The notes beneath the pieces were generated by a model. The model was given only the letters and a program-made list of their open reading frames with translations. It had not been told where the DNA came from and searched no databases. Positions 1 through 8,989 of a DNA stretch of 64,000 nucleotides are shown here, one piece after another (the first letter of the stretch is position 1; every line of letters begins with the position of its first letter). A program made the position numbers and the translations under genes. This stretch comes from Candidatus Eiseniibacteriota bacterium (lineage in GTDB: Bacteria > Eisenbacteria > RBG-16-71-46 > CAIMUX01 > WJJG01): assembly GCA_023129715.1 (NCBI GenBank), contig JAGMBO010000044.1, forward strand, positions 1-64,000, given 5' to 3'.

Positions 1-51
1 ATCCACGAAACCGGGTCAACTCCACAAGGGGATAGGGGACCGGCGTGGGGC

Positions 52-186
52 TCATGGTGATCGCGGCTTGGGGAACCCAGAGAGGTCCCCGCGCAAGCGA
101 CAGATCCGGGCAACCGCCTTCTGGCGGGCCTCTTCGCCGAGGGTCAGCAGGATGTGGGTGTACTCCAGGCGATCGAAGAGGACGAC
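52..186 (-). other. Open stretch of 44 codons beyond the stop of the first gene
   Basis: Reading past the TAG stop of the neighbouring beta-propeller gene, the same frame stays open for 44 codons to a TGA and looks helical, with an arginine- and alanine-rich segment and a proline-rich end. It has no start codon or ribosome binding site of its own. It could be chance openness in high-GC DNA, or the tail of an older longer gene. I do not recognise a family. The rest of bases 1-186 shows nothing clear. Confidence 0.15.
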
Positions 187-1809
187 CTAACGCAGCACGA
201 CGAGGCGCTGCTGGCAGGTGATCCCCCGCTGGCAGGTGACTCCCTGCTCGGTCCGGAGCTTGACCAGGTAGACGCCGGAAGCCGCGTCATCGCCATCATC
301 GGTCCGGCCGTCCCAGCTCAGAGTGTGAGTGCCCGCTCCATGGCAACCACCATCCAGGCTGCGGATGAGCCGGCCATCGGGGCTGAAGATCGAGAGGGTC
401 ATCTGTCCCGCTCTGGGCATTGTGTAGCTGAGCATGACCCTGGGGTTGCAGGGGTTGGGGTAGGCCGAGAGGACCGGGAGGACCAGCGTCTCGTCGATCG
501 CTGCCGGGTCGAGGTCGCAGATCGAGAAAAGATCCCCGCCGTTGCCCATCTCGTTGGCGTGCACGTGCTTGCCACAGGCGGTGACCAGGATGGTGCCGTT
601 GGCCCGGTGGCAGATGTCGACGTCGTAGATGGATCCGGGGGCGTCGACCGTGAACTCAGGCGTGGAACTCTCGCGGGAGAAGACATGGATCTCATCATTC
701 GTGTTGAACTGGCTGCCCCAGGAGCCGACGACGAAGTAGTCCCCATGATTGGTAGTGGCGATGGCCACGGGGATATCCTGGTACGAGCCTCCCGACTGGG
801 TGTAGTCGTAGGTCCAAAGTGGCGTGGAGCTCGCCGGGTCGAAGCACTGGACCACATTCTGGTCGTAGCTGGTTGGGTACCAGGCGGCTACGAGGAGGTT
901 GCCCGCATCCGAGAAGATGCACTGTCTCAGGATATTGGAACCACAGATCGTCGTCCACTTTGTGTCGTAGGTCGAGCCGTTCCACTCCCAGACGCGCAAC
1001 CAGCTGAAGCCCGCGGCCACAAGGCTGCCATCCCCGGAAAGGCCGAGGGGATCAGCGTTCGCCCCGCCACCGCCCCGCCAGCGCAAATCGCTCGTGGCGG
1101 ATTCGATGACATAGATCGGACGACCTGCGCGCAGCGCCACGACGGAACCGTCGCTGCTGATCTCCAGACTGCGTCCGTAGTCGCCGCTATCGCAGTCGAA
1201 GCTCGAAAGCAGTGTGCCGGTGGTCACGTCATAGCAGTGGATGCGGGCGAAGCCCGCCTGCATGTTCAGGGCTACGGCGACGACCTCGCCATGATCCGAG
1301 ACCTTGATGCAGCGACCGGCGACCAAGCAATCGGCGATGTCCTCGCTCCAGAGCGGGGTTTCCGAATCGACCGACCAGCAGTGGATGCTCGCGCCGCTGA
1401 TGCCGCTGTTGGTCTCGACACTGGCGCAGACGGATTCCCACTTGGCCCCGTCGGAGTAGCTGTCCCCGCCGGACACGGTCCACGGTGGTGTGCCATCGCC
1501 CCAGGTCTCGTGCAGCATCACGCCGGAGACGGGACTGTGATCAGCGCTGGCGAAGATACGTTCGCCACTGAAACAGTAGCTTGCGTTGGTGTAGCAGGAG
1601 CCGTCGATCGTGCGCTGCCAGATCACATCGTCACGCCAGGCGTCCTGGCTGGAAGCGGCGATCTCGCCACCGACCTGGGCCTCGTTGACATAGTAACTGC
1701 CCTCGGGGCCGTGACGCATGAAGCAGCACGACTGATCGGCTCCAGCGGGCAAGCTGAGGGCGGTGACCAAGACGAAGACAGGTATGAGAGTGATGCGCGA
1801 GCGTAGCAT
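187..1809 (-). CDS. Secreted beta-propeller protein with FlgD/type IX-like C-terminal tail
   Basis: 540 residues. Residues 1-24 form a typical signal peptide (positive start, long hydrophobic core, end PAGA). The middle, about 60-440, is a WD40/PQQ-like beta-propeller with repeated strands such as SGDGSLVAAG and SSDGSVVALRAG. From about 448 the protein ends in a FlgD-like beta-sandwich introduced by AYPNPCNP and closing with SGVYLVKL, the kind of tail that in FCB-group bacteria directs export and surface attachment. The start at 1809 is chosen because a GGGGAGGG ribosome site precedes it and the signal peptide begins there; an in-frame upstream extension would run through repeat DNA. An 18-bp in-frame duplication (210-245) doubles a six-residue motif, GVTCQR/GITCQQ, next to the C-terminus. 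Specific ligand unknown. Confidence 0.8.
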   Translation of the reverse strand: MLRSRITLIPVFVLVTALSLPAGADQSCCFMRHGPEGSYYVNEAQVGGEIAASSQDAWRDDVIWQRTIDGSCYTNASYCFSGERIFASADHSPVSGVMLHETWGDGTPPWTVSGGDSYSDGAKWESVCASVETNSGISGASIHCWSVDSETPLWSEDIADCLVAGRCIKVSDHGEVVAVALNMQAGFARIHCYDVTTGTLLSSFDCDSGDYGRSLEISSDGSVVALRAGRPIYVIESATSDLRWRGGGGANADPLGLSGDGSLVAAGFSWLRVWEWNGSTYDTKWTTICGSNILRQCIFSDAGNLLVAAWYPTSYDQNVVQCFDPASSTPLWTYDYTQSGGSYQDIPVAIATTNHGDYFVVGSWGSQFNTNDEIHVFSRESSTPEFTVDAPGSIYDVDICHRANGTILVTACGKHVHANEMGNGGDLFSICDLDPAAIDETLVLPVLSAYPNPCNPRVMLSYTMPRAGQMTLSIFSPDGRLIRSLDGGCHGAGTHTLSWDGRTDDGDDAASGVYLVKLRTEQGVTCQRGITCQQRLVVLR

Positions 1810-1892
1810 TCGTGTACCCTCCCCTGCGGATGTGGAAAGACAGCGCCTCGCTGCGTCGGTGGCTACTGGCTCATGGAGAGCGCGCGTAGTGC

Positions 1893-1957
1893 AGGTGGCC
1901 GTCTCCAACTCTACTGGCGTGCCCGTGGTCAAGGTGGCCGTTTCCAACTCGCTACTG
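1893..1957. repeat. Two direct repeats resembling an IS21-family element end
   Basis: AGGTGGCCGTCTCCAACTC (1893-1911) recurs as AGGTGGCCGTTTCCAACTC (1932-1950), 39 bp apart, each followed by a TACTG-type sequence. IS21-family insertion sequences carry multiple short repeats at their ends, and from memory the GGTGGCCG-TTTC-AAC core resembles those of some members. No istA or istB gene is visible, so this would be a remnant. A perfect 7-bp inverted repeat, GCTACTG-CAC-CAGTAGC (1951-1967), abuts the second copy and includes the stop codon of the next gene. Confidence 0.4.
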
Positions 1958-3412
1958 CACCAGTAGCATCTGCCGAACCAACTGTTTTCCCTCGGTCTTC
2001 AACACGTACAGATAAATCCCACTACCCAGGTTGCTCCCGTCAAACGGCACCCGATGCAATCCGCTCTCACAATGGCCGTGAGCCAGTGCTGCCACTTCCC
2101 TTCCCATGATGTCATAGATGATCAGCTCGGCCTGTTGTGCATACGGGAGGGTGAATTCAATGACCGCCCCTGCCTTGCAGGGATTGGGGTAACTCTGCAA
2201 CGATCCTCTGCCACCAGCAATCATCGCATCGTCGCTGATGATATCGGCTGCCTCCTCGCCGAACACCTTGAGCAGATATGCGTCGGTCGTTCCGTAGCCA
2301 GCCGTATATCCTGACACGATGTAATTGCCGTCATTCGTCGCCTGTACCGACCATCCCTTCTCCTCACTGTCCGTACCATATGTTCTTGACCATAAGATAT
2401 CGCCGAACGAATCCAGTTTCAGCAAGTAGACATCGCCGCTGCTCTCTCCAAATGACCTTGTGGTTCCCGACACAATGAATGAATCATTCGGAAGTATGTC
2501 CACCGCATAGCCCTTGTCATAGTTCGTCCCGCCATAGGTTCTTGTCCAGACAGTATCGCCTGCGGCATCCGTCCTAATCAGATATGCGTCATAACTGCCG
2601 GCACCGAAGGAATCGGTGAATCCTGCAATAATGTACCCATCATCCGATGTCTGCTGTACCGAGAATCCGGAATCCGTGCCTGGTCCCCCATGAGCCTTCA
2701 TCCAATCAAGATTCCCCGAGGCGTCGATTTTCACCAAGAAAACATCTTCATTGCCGTGGCCGAAGGACATCGTGTAGCCAACACAGATATATCCAAGATC
2801 AGATGTTTGTTCTACCCAGTATCCGATTTCGTAACCGGCCCCGCCGAATGATCTCGTCCAGTCGGTATCCCCATTCGCATATGTCTTGATCAAATACATA
2901 TCTTCGCTGGGAGCTTGTTGGTGCCCTGAAATGATATATCCCCCGTCAGAAGTCGGTTGAACGCACCTGCCGGTGTTTATCTCTGGAATAGGCACCTCAC
3001 CCCAGCGGCGAGTCCATAGCGTGTCTCCGAGGGCATCCGTCTTGAGAAGCCATACGTAACTGCCAAAGATACCGATCGGTTGAGTATTTCCTGCGACAAC
3101 AAAGCCGCCGTCGGGAGTCTGGCGGACACATCTAGCATCGTCACTACCGTCGCGGGCATAGGACTTCGTCCAGACAGTATCGCCGGCTGCATCGGTCCTG
3201 ATCAGATAGACATCATAGGATCCTGAGCCAAAAGAGGTAGTCCAACCAGAGAGAATGAACCCCTGGTCGGAAGTCTGGTCGACACACCAGCCTGTATCAT
3301 GACCGGCGCCGCCGAAGACCCGTGTCCACAAGGTATCTCCGGGAGTTTGGGCATTGACTGATGGCTGAATAGAGAGAGAAAAGCCAATTGCTAGTAGGAT
3401 TACTCGTTTCAT
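1952..3412 (-). CDS. Secreted seven-repeat beta-propeller protein with FlgD-like C-terminal tail
   Basis: 486 residues. A 21-residue signal peptide ends SVNA. About seven repeats of roughly 52 residues follow, each opening with GDTLWTR or a close variant and containing TSDQGFILSG-like and YDVYLIRTDAAG-like strands; this is a known extracellular beta-propeller repeat. The C-terminal FlgD-like sorting-type domain starts near residue 404 at SYPNPCKAGA and closes SGIYLYVLKTEG. The start at 3412 is supported by GGGGGG just upstream. Its base composition is clearly less GC-rich than its neighbours, and the IS-like repeats lie at its 3' end, suggesting later acquisition. It probably functions outside the cell or on its surface; no enzymatic motif is visible. 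Confidence 0.8.
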   Translation of the reverse strand: MKRVILLAIGFSLSIQPSVNAQTPGDTLWTRVFGGAGHDTGWCVDQTSDQGFILSGWTTSFGSGSYDVYLIRTDAAGDTVWTKSYARDGSDDARCVRQTPDGGFVVAGNTQPIGIFGSYVWLLKTDALGDTLWTRRWGEVPIPEINTGRCVQPTSDGGYIISGHQQAPSEDMYLIKTYANGDTDWTRSFGGAGYEIGYWVEQTSDLGYICVGYTMSFGHGNEDVFLVKIDASGNLDWMKAHGGPGTDSGFSVQQTSDDGYIIAGFTDSFGAGSYDAYLIRTDAAGDTVWTRTYGGTNYDKGYAVDILPNDSFIVSGTTRSFGESSGDVYLLKLDSFGDILWSRTYGTDSEEKGWSVQATNDGNYIVSGYTAGYGTTDAYLLKVFGEEAADIISDDAMIAGGRGSLQSYPNPCKAGAVIEFTLPYAQQAELIIYDIMGREVAALAHGHCESGLHRVPFDGSNLGSGIYLYVLKTEGKQLVRQMLLVQ

Positions 3413-3609
3413 GATAGTTGCCCCCCTGCCGAAACGACACTCTGGATGATTGCTCCTAAAGCGGAGGCACAGGAAGAATTGGCGCACTCAAGAGCAATAG
3501 TAGTGCATTGAGTATCGGTTGGTCAAGCGGATGTGGGGGGATATGGCGGCGCAGGGATCGATCCCACGGATACCTGTCATTTGGGAGGGCTGAGATGGTT
3601 CTGGCGGCC

Positions 3610-5127
3610 TCAATCCGGTGGCGCGTGATTGGACTCGCCCGTCCGGCGGGCGGGACTGCTGGGAGGCACGGCCTTGCCGGATGGGGACCGACCTGCGCAG
3701 CGTAGCAGTGCGCCACGGAGAAGGATCCTCAGGTAGTCGGGAATCGCCCGGGACTGCACGATGGCCTTTAGCTTCTCCCAGACGAATCGCGGCGAGGAGA
3801 CCCGCAGTGCAATGAAACCAAGGCGCAGCCGGCGCAGTTCCCGCAGTCCCATACCAGGTTGGATCAGAAGGGGGATACTGTCGACCGGGCGGAAGAGACT
3901 CCGGTTGAGCGTATTCGTGTAGGGCTTTGACCAATGGAACCCCGCCGGCATCAGGTTGCGCTCTCGAGCAAATGTTTCGACCGCCGTGCCGGGATAGATC
4001 TTGATCCCCGCCTGATAGGCGGCCAAGCGGATGGAACGGCGGTTGCGGCGGATGAAGCGGTTGGTTTCACATGCTTCCGGCCAGGTCTCTCCCGGATGAC
4101 CAATCGTGAAGAACACCTTGGTCAGCAAGCCTAGCTCACGGGTCCACCTCAGAAGCTGCTCCGCATCGCTGACTGAGGTCCGCTTGCGAATACAATGATC
4201 CAGCACACGCTGAGACCCGGACTCGACCCCGACATCCACGTAGTAGCAGCCGGCTTGCTGCATTGTCGCAAGCAACCGCTTGTCGACCGAGCCCACGCGG
4301 ATCTCGCACTCCCAGGGGATCTGGATCCTGCGGTCAAGAAGCTCTGCGCAGAAACCCTCTGCGTGACTGCGCTGCAAAGTGAATGTGCTGTCGAAGATCT
4401 TGATGCCCTGGATGCCGTAGTCGGACAGCAATCCTTCAATCTCGTCCACGACCAGAGACGGGTTGCGCGTCCGGTAGGACTTGCCGAACATGGCCGCGGC
4501 AGAGCAGAAGGTGCAGCCGATGGGACAACCGCGGGCGGTAATGACTGAAGCGCCAGGAATACCCATGTAGTCCATCATCATGTGATAGCGAGCCATGGGT
4601 ACAAGATCACGGGCGGGCGGGCCAAGGGAATCAAGGTCGTCATTGATGGCTCGTGGTGACGTCCGGGCAATCCGGCCATTGTCGCGATAGCCGATTCCCT
4701 TGATGCCAGAGAGCTCCGCAAGGTGCTTCCCATGGGATGCCCACTGAGCAAGCTCCAGGCAGGCTTGTTCTCCCTCGCCGCGCACGATGACATCAACTGT
4801 GGGGATGTGCGCCAAGGTATCCTCAATGGCGAAGGTCGCGTGGGGTCCTCCATAGACCACGGTCGTCTCCGGGGAGTGCCGCTTGAGACTGGCGGCGATT
4901 TCGAAGGAGCGGAAGCGGCAGTGGGATGTCCCTCCTAGCAATGCCAGGGCGGGATGGAGCTCAGCCGCAAGATGACCCGCATCGCGGTTCTCCACCTGCT
5001 CATCGAGAAACACCACCTGGTGCCCGGCTCTCCGGAGTTCGCCGGCAATCCAGAGCATGCCCAGTGGTGGCATCTTCTCGAAGACGGGGAGTTCGGGTTC
5101 CTGGGGATAGATGGCCAGAATGTTCAT
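3610..5127 (-). CDS. Radical SAM protein with N-terminal B12-binding-type domain
   Basis: 505 residues. The N-terminal 150 residues have the Rossmann-type layout of cobalamin-binding domains (PPLGMLWIAGELRRAGH, VVYGGPHATF, VRGEGE), although the classic DxHxxG histidine loop is not evident. The radical SAM core carries RGCPIGCTFC with the 4Fe-4S cysteines at about 201, 205 and 208, followed by DVGVESGSQRVLD and TIGHPGETW, typical of the BchE/P-methylase-like class. Such enzymes use S-adenosylmethionine to methylate or rearrange unreactive carbons, often in lipid, cofactor or natural-product synthesis. The C-terminus is arginine-rich. The start at 5127 follows GGTGG; a longer frame lacks a better signal. 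No neighbour indicates its substrate. Confidence 0.8.
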   Translation of the reverse strand: MNILAIYPQEPELPVFEKMPPLGMLWIAGELRRAGHQVVFLDEQVENRDAGHLAAELHPALALLGGTSHCRFRSFEIAASLKRHSPETTVVYGGPHATFAIEDTLAHIPTVDVIVRGEGEQACLELAQWASHGKHLAELSGIKGIGYRDNGRIARTSPRAINDDLDSLGPPARDLVPMARYHMMMDYMGIPGASVITARGCPIGCTFCSAAAMFGKSYRTRNPSLVVDEIEGLLSDYGIQGIKIFDSTFTLQRSHAEGFCAELLDRRIQIPWECEIRVGSVDKRLLATMQQAGCYYVDVGVESGSQRVLDHCIRKRTSVSDAEQLLRWTRELGLLTKVFFTIGHPGETWPEACETNRFIRRNRRSIRLAAYQAGIKIYPGTAVETFARERNLMPAGFHWSKPYTNTLNRSLFRPVDSIPLLIQPGMGLRELRRLRLGFIALRVSSPRFVWEKLKAIVQSRAIPDYLRILLRGALLRCAGRSPSGKAVPPSSPARRTGESNHAPPD

Positions 5128-5262
5128 GACGCCACCAACATGTGCCGGAAGCGCCCCTGCGGTCTTCTGGAATGAACCGCAGCCGTTGTCTGCGGACACC
5201 AGTGAGCACGAGCACTCGGCAGGAAGAGGATATCGACGTGGGAACCCGCTGGCAAGGGTTTT

Positions 5263-5331
5263 GATCCTGTGGGTCTGGATCCTACGTCTGGATCCTATGC
5301 GTGGATCCTATGTCTGGATCCTATGCTGCCG
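5263..5331. repeat. Tandem array of a 13-bp unit (about five copies)
   Basis: Five consecutive copies of GATCCTATGTCTG or close variants start at 5263 (15 bp), 5278, 5291, 5304 and 5317. The array sits in the 300-bp gap between the divergently transcribed radical SAM gene and the beta-helix gene. The remainder of the gap shows no gene. Confidence 0.85.
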
Positions 5332-5428
5332 GATCGGTCGTCGCAGCCCCGCCCTCCGTGCGGTACAATTGCACCGCCGCAAGGCCTTGAACATGACGCT
5401 GATGGCGTGAGCAGGAGGGGGGGCAGTC

Positions 5429-6892
5429 GTGTGGCGGACTTCCGTCGCTGGTGCAGTGCTGTTCGTCCTGTCCGCGCCCGCTCACCCCACCACCCATCTC
5501 GTCCGGCCCGACGGGACGGGGGACTGGCCGACGATACAGGCAGCGGTCGCTGCCGCACTCGGGGGAGATGTCATCGAGCTCGCTGATGGTGTCTTTGCCG
5601 GTCCGGGCAATCGCGATGTGGACATCATCGGCAAGGAGCTCGCGATCTGCTCGCAGAGCGGTGACCCTATGGCCTGCCAGGTCGATTGCCAGGGTACTCC
5701 GAACGAGCCCCATCGTGCCCTGCTCTTCTGGACTGCGAGCAGGCCTTACACCGGCAGCGTTGAAGGAATCACCTTCATCCACGGCTATGCCGAGTTTGGT
5801 GGCGGTGTGCTTTGCCGCGAACATGCCCACATCTCCTTCGCGAATTGCGTTTTCCGGGAAAACGAGGCGGTCCTGGGTGGGGGGCTTTGCTGTGTGGCGG
5901 ACGAGGGCTCCCTTCTCGGAGGATCGGCTGGGGGCCAACGGGATGTTCCCTTGTATGTGATCTCGGACTGCTTCTTCGAGAACAATCATGCACTGGGAAC
6001 GGGCGGAGCCGCATATCTCCTCACCGGCAGCTATCTTCTCGAGCACTGCAGAATCACCTCGAATGAAGGCGATGGGATCAGCTGCATGTACGCTGTGACC
6101 GACTACACCGACTGCGACTTCCGCGACAATACCGGGCCGCGCGGTGCGCTCGTGTGGGAAACCTGTTTCTTCACCTCCACGATCCAGGGTTGCACCTTCC
6201 GTGGCAATGCTCCGGCGGCGCTCTACAACAATCACAATGTCGATATTCATATCGAGAGCTGCACGTTCTGGAGCAACGCCGTCGCGATCCAGGATGAGTG
6301 GGCGACGCCCTGTGTGCTGGCACGGACGATCATTGCCAACAGCTCGGTGGCTGCGTTCGGAGAAGAGGACAACGCCACTCTGACTTGCTGCGATCTCTTT
6401 GGCAATGCCGGCGGCGACTGGGTCGGCTCGATCGCCGAGCAACTCGGCATCAACGGCAACTTCTCCGCCGACCCGTGCTTTTGCGATGCCAAGAACGGCG
6501 ACTACCACCTCTGGAACTACTCCCCCTGCAACCAGGAGGGGTGTGGGTTGATCGGCGCATGGCCCGTGGGATGCTCGGATCCGCAGGTGATGGTGCCGGT
6601 GCCGGAACCGCGGACTCGTGCGCCGCGGGCGAGCGTCTCCCCGAATCCCGTGGCAGGACCTGCCCAGATCCGCTATGTGCTGCCCACGCGCGCGAAGCAG
6701 CTTGCCCGGTTCACTATCTACGACCCTGCCGGGCGCGCAGTCCGGACGCTCATGAGTGCCGGGCAGGCCACCGGCGCTCTCACCTGGGACGCCACCGACG
6801 CGCGCGGACATCGTGTTCCCTCGGGTGCGTACTTCCTACGTCTCCGCGTCGGGGAGCAAGAGGTGGTGAGGAGGGTGGTAGTCGTCCACTAG
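5429..6892 (+). CDS. Secreted right-handed beta-helix protein with FlgD-like tail
   Basis: 487 residues from a GTG start preceded by AGGAGGGGGG. A short hydrophobic signal segment (residues 8-20) leads into the VRPDGTGDWPTIQAAV motif that opens pectate-lyase-like parallel beta-helix domains of FCB-group surface proteins. The repeat region (about 90-370) has characteristic FANCVFRENEA and IQGCTFRGNAP rungs. The tail from about residue 398 (SVSPNPVAGPAQIRY to GAYFLRLRVGE) is a FlgD-like sorting-type domain similar to those of the two proteins at 187-1809 and 1952-3412. It may bind or cleave polysaccharide, but no catalytic residues can be assigned. Confidence 0.8.
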   Translation: MWRTSVAGAVLFVLSAPAHPTTHLVRPDGTGDWPTIQAAVAAALGGDVIELADGVFAGPGNRDVDIIGKELAICSQSGDPMACQVDCQGTPNEPHRALLFWTASRPYTGSVEGITFIHGYAEFGGGVLCREHAHISFANCVFRENEAVLGGGLCCVADEGSLLGGSAGGQRDVPLYVISDCFFENNHALGTGGAAYLLTGSYLLEHCRITSNEGDGISCMYAVTDYTDCDFRDNTGPRGALVWETCFFTSTIQGCTFRGNAPAALYNNHNVDIHIESCTFWSNAVAIQDEWATPCVLARTIIANSSVAAFGEEDNATLTCCDLFGNAGGDWVGSIAEQLGINGNFSADPCFCDAKNGDYHLWNYSPCNQEGCGLIGAWPVGCSDPQVMVPVPEPRTRAPRASVSPNPVAGPAQIRYVLPTRAKQLARFTIYDPAGRAVRTLMSAGQATGALTWDATDARGHRVPSGAYFLRLRVGEQEVVRRVVVVH

Positions 6893-7148
6893 AGATGGGT
6901 CGCAGGATTGTCGTGACAGTGGTCACACTGTGTCGCTTGCGAATCGAGGCTCCCGAAAACCGATGCCGGTCCCCGGATGGCGTCTCGGTACGGTCCGGCG
7001 AGAGACCTTGTGGCGCGACCTGCTTGCGGTTCGTTGGATCTGCGCCTATAAGGAGAGCAGTCGGGATGGGCCCGGTGAGGCATCCGCGGGAGTGGGCCAG
7101 GGCAAACTGGGACTGGAAGCGAGACCTGAAGGTCGGGTCATGAAACTG

Positions 7149-7232
7149 GTGAGTCTGGTCACGGGACCGGGGAGTCTGGACGCCGGACCGGGGAATCCGA
7201 TCACGGAATCGGGGAGTCTGGTCACGGAACCG
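7149..7232. repeat. Tandem array of a 21-bp unit (four copies)
   Basis: Four contiguous 21-bp units (7149-7169, 7170-7190, 7191-7211, 7212-7232), consensus beginning GGGAGTCTGGTCACGGAACC. In one frame they would read as a seven-residue repeat, SLVTGPG-like, but no credible start serves it. This occupies part of the 411-bp gap 6893-7303 ahead of the phosphate locus. The gap also holds a small dyad, ACAGTG-GTCA-CACTGT (6916-6931). Nothing else is seen there. Confidence 0.9.
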
Positions 7233-7303
7233 AGGTAGCGGAATCGGGAGCGTTGGGTCGGGAGCGCGTCCGGCGAGCTCGCGTTGCCGGCGGAGGAGGC
7301 AAG

Positions 7304-7951
7304 ATGGTCTTCGGCCAGGGGAAGAAGGACCAGGAGGTCCGCCAGGATATCCTCATGTACTGCGAGCTGATCGGCCGCACGGTCGATGAGTTCGCCCGGA
7401 TGATCCGCGAGTACATCGATTGGAACAAGCACTTCAAGGAGCAGAGCCAGAAGGTCCACCGGATGGAGGCCGAGGCGGACGAGATGCGCCGGTCGATCGA
7501 GAAGGCGATGTTCGCCGGCGCCTTCCTGCCTGCATATCGGGGTGACTACATCGCCTTCCTCGAGATCCTCGACCGTGTGGCCAACAAGGCCGAGGAGGCG
7601 GCCGATACGCTCTACCTCGTCAGGCCCGACATCCCGGAGGATCTGCGGGCCAGGTTCGTGCGGATTGCGGAGCTGACAACAGAGGCTTACCTACAGGTGC
7701 CGGTGGCGGCTGCCAAGATCATGGAAGGTGACAACGACATCGGATCACTCTGCCGCTTCGTGGAGCGCAAGGAACAGGAAATCGACAAGATCCAATTCAA
7801 TATCACGCGCAGGCTGTTCAAGGAGAGCGAGCTGAACAAGCCCGATGCGATGGTCGTCAAGCTGATCATCGACCAGATCTGCAATGTGAGCGATCGCATC
7901 GAGAACGTCATGGATCGGCTCTCCCTGACTGCGATCATCCGCCAGCTCTAG
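7304..7951 (+). CDS. DUF47/PhoU-like phosphate transport regulator
   Basis: 215 residues, the usual size for the DUF47 (TIGR00153) family, all-helical and related to PhoU. The pattern EILDRVANKAEEAADTLY and the C-terminal IIDQICNVSDRIENVMDRL helix are typical. Members are usually encoded beside a PiT permease and are thought to control phosphate uptake, as here, where the permease starts 42 bp downstream on the same strand. The start at 7304 is chosen because GGAGGAGGC lies just ahead; a longer in-frame reading would add an arginine-rich leader through repeat-adjacent DNA. The protein is cytoplasmic. Confidence 0.88.
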   Translation: MVFGQGKKDQEVRQDILMYCELIGRTVDEFARMIREYIDWNKHFKEQSQKVHRMEAEADEMRRSIEKAMFAGAFLPAYRGDYIAFLEILDRVANKAEEAADTLYLVRPDIPEDLRARFVRIAELTTEAYLQVPVAAAKIMEGDNDIGSLCRFVERKEQEIDKIQFNITRRLFKESELNKPDAMVVKLIIDQICNVSDRIENVMDRLSLTAIIRQL

Positions 7952-7993
7952 GGCGGCAACTCCCCGTCGAACTTGGGGCATTGCGAGGAGCAG

Positions 7994-8950
7994 ATGGGTG
8001 TCATCGTGCTCATCTTGATCGGTGTCGCCGGTCTCTACGCCGGCTGGAGCACCGGCGCAAACGACGCCGCCAACAGCATCGGCACGTCGGTAGGCGCCGG
8101 CCTGATGCGCTACCGCCACGCCGTCGCCTTGGCAGCCGTCTGTGTGGTGGCCGGGGCGGCGCTTCAAGGACACCACGTAATGGAGACGATCGGTGGGGGG
8201 ATCGTGACCGATGATCTCTCGCCGCTGGGGGTGTTGACGGCCTTGATCTGCTCGGGGCTCCTCGTCTCCATCGCAACCTTCCTGAGCATTCCGACCTCCA
8301 CGTCACAGGCCATCGTGGGCAGCCTGGCTGGTGTGGGTGTCGCGGCCGGGCTGGCCGTGGATGGCTCGAAGCTCTTGGTCATCGTCCAGTGCTGGATCTT
8401 CTGTCCCGTGCTTACCCTGGTGCTTTCCTATCTGATCTTGCGCCTCACCCGCTGGTTCCTGCGCCGCCATCAGAGCCGAGTTGTGACCCGCACGCTGACC
8501 ACGCTGGTGGTCGTCTCCGCCGGGTACTCCGGCTACTCCCTGGGGGCCAACGATGTCGGCAACGCCATTGGCCCCATCGCTGCTCTCCACGTTGTCGACA
8601 TGCAGGTGCTGGTCCTGATCGGCGGTCTCGCGCTCGCCTTGGGCGCGCTGACCTTCGGCAAGGGCGTAACCGAGACCGTCGGCAAGAGCCTCACGCGCCT
8701 CGACCTCTCAGGCGCCTTCTCCGCGCAGATCTCCGCGGCGTTGGGCATCCACTTCTTCTCCATGTTGGGTATTCCCGTCTCGACCTCGCAGGCGATCGTC
8801 GGCGGCGTGCTTGGCGTGGGGGTGTTCCATGGCATCCGGACGATCTCGCGGAGAAGACTGCTCGCGGTCGGCATCGGCTGGCTGCTGACGCCGACGATCG
8901 CCGGCGTGCTTTCCTTCCTCCTCTACACGCTGCTGACCGCGCTGGGATAG
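7994..8950 (+). CDS. pit: PiT-family inorganic phosphate permease
   Basis: 318 residues, about nine or ten membrane segments. The family signature occurs twice, as expected of the internally duplicated PiT fold: GANDAANSIGTSVG near residue 20 and GANDVGNAIGPIAAL near residue 185. The motif PTSTSQAIVG (about 100) is echoed by PVSTSQAIVG (about 258). The transporter imports phosphate, probably with a cation, across the inner membrane. The start at 7994 is favoured over a TTG at 7973 because GCGAGGAG lies five bases ahead. It follows the DUF47 gene with a 42-bp gap and very likely shares its transcript. Sulfate as substrate cannot be excluded in this superfamily. Confidence 0.9.
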   Translation: MGVIVLILIGVAGLYAGWSTGANDAANSIGTSVGAGLMRYRHAVALAAVCVVAGAALQGHHVMETIGGGIVTDDLSPLGVLTALICSGLLVSIATFLSIPTSTSQAIVGSLAGVGVAAGLAVDGSKLLVIVQCWIFCPVLTLVLSYLILRLTRWFLRRHQSRVVTRTLTTLVVVSAGYSGYSLGANDVGNAIGPIAALHVVDMQVLVLIGGLALALGALTFGKGVTETVGKSLTRLDLSGAFSAQISAALGIHFFSMLGIPVSTSQAIVGGVLGVGVFHGIRTISRRRLLAVGIGWLLTPTIAGVLSFLLYTLLTALG

Positions 8951-8989
8951 GGATCGCCTTGTTCCGGTGGGCCGGGGTGCCATGCGCCG

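Noticed and set aside
3515-3580. tRNA-like stretch
   Set aside because: GGTTGGTCAAGCGG and GGGATCGATCCC recall tRNA arms, but no acceptor stem or anticodon arm can be folded.
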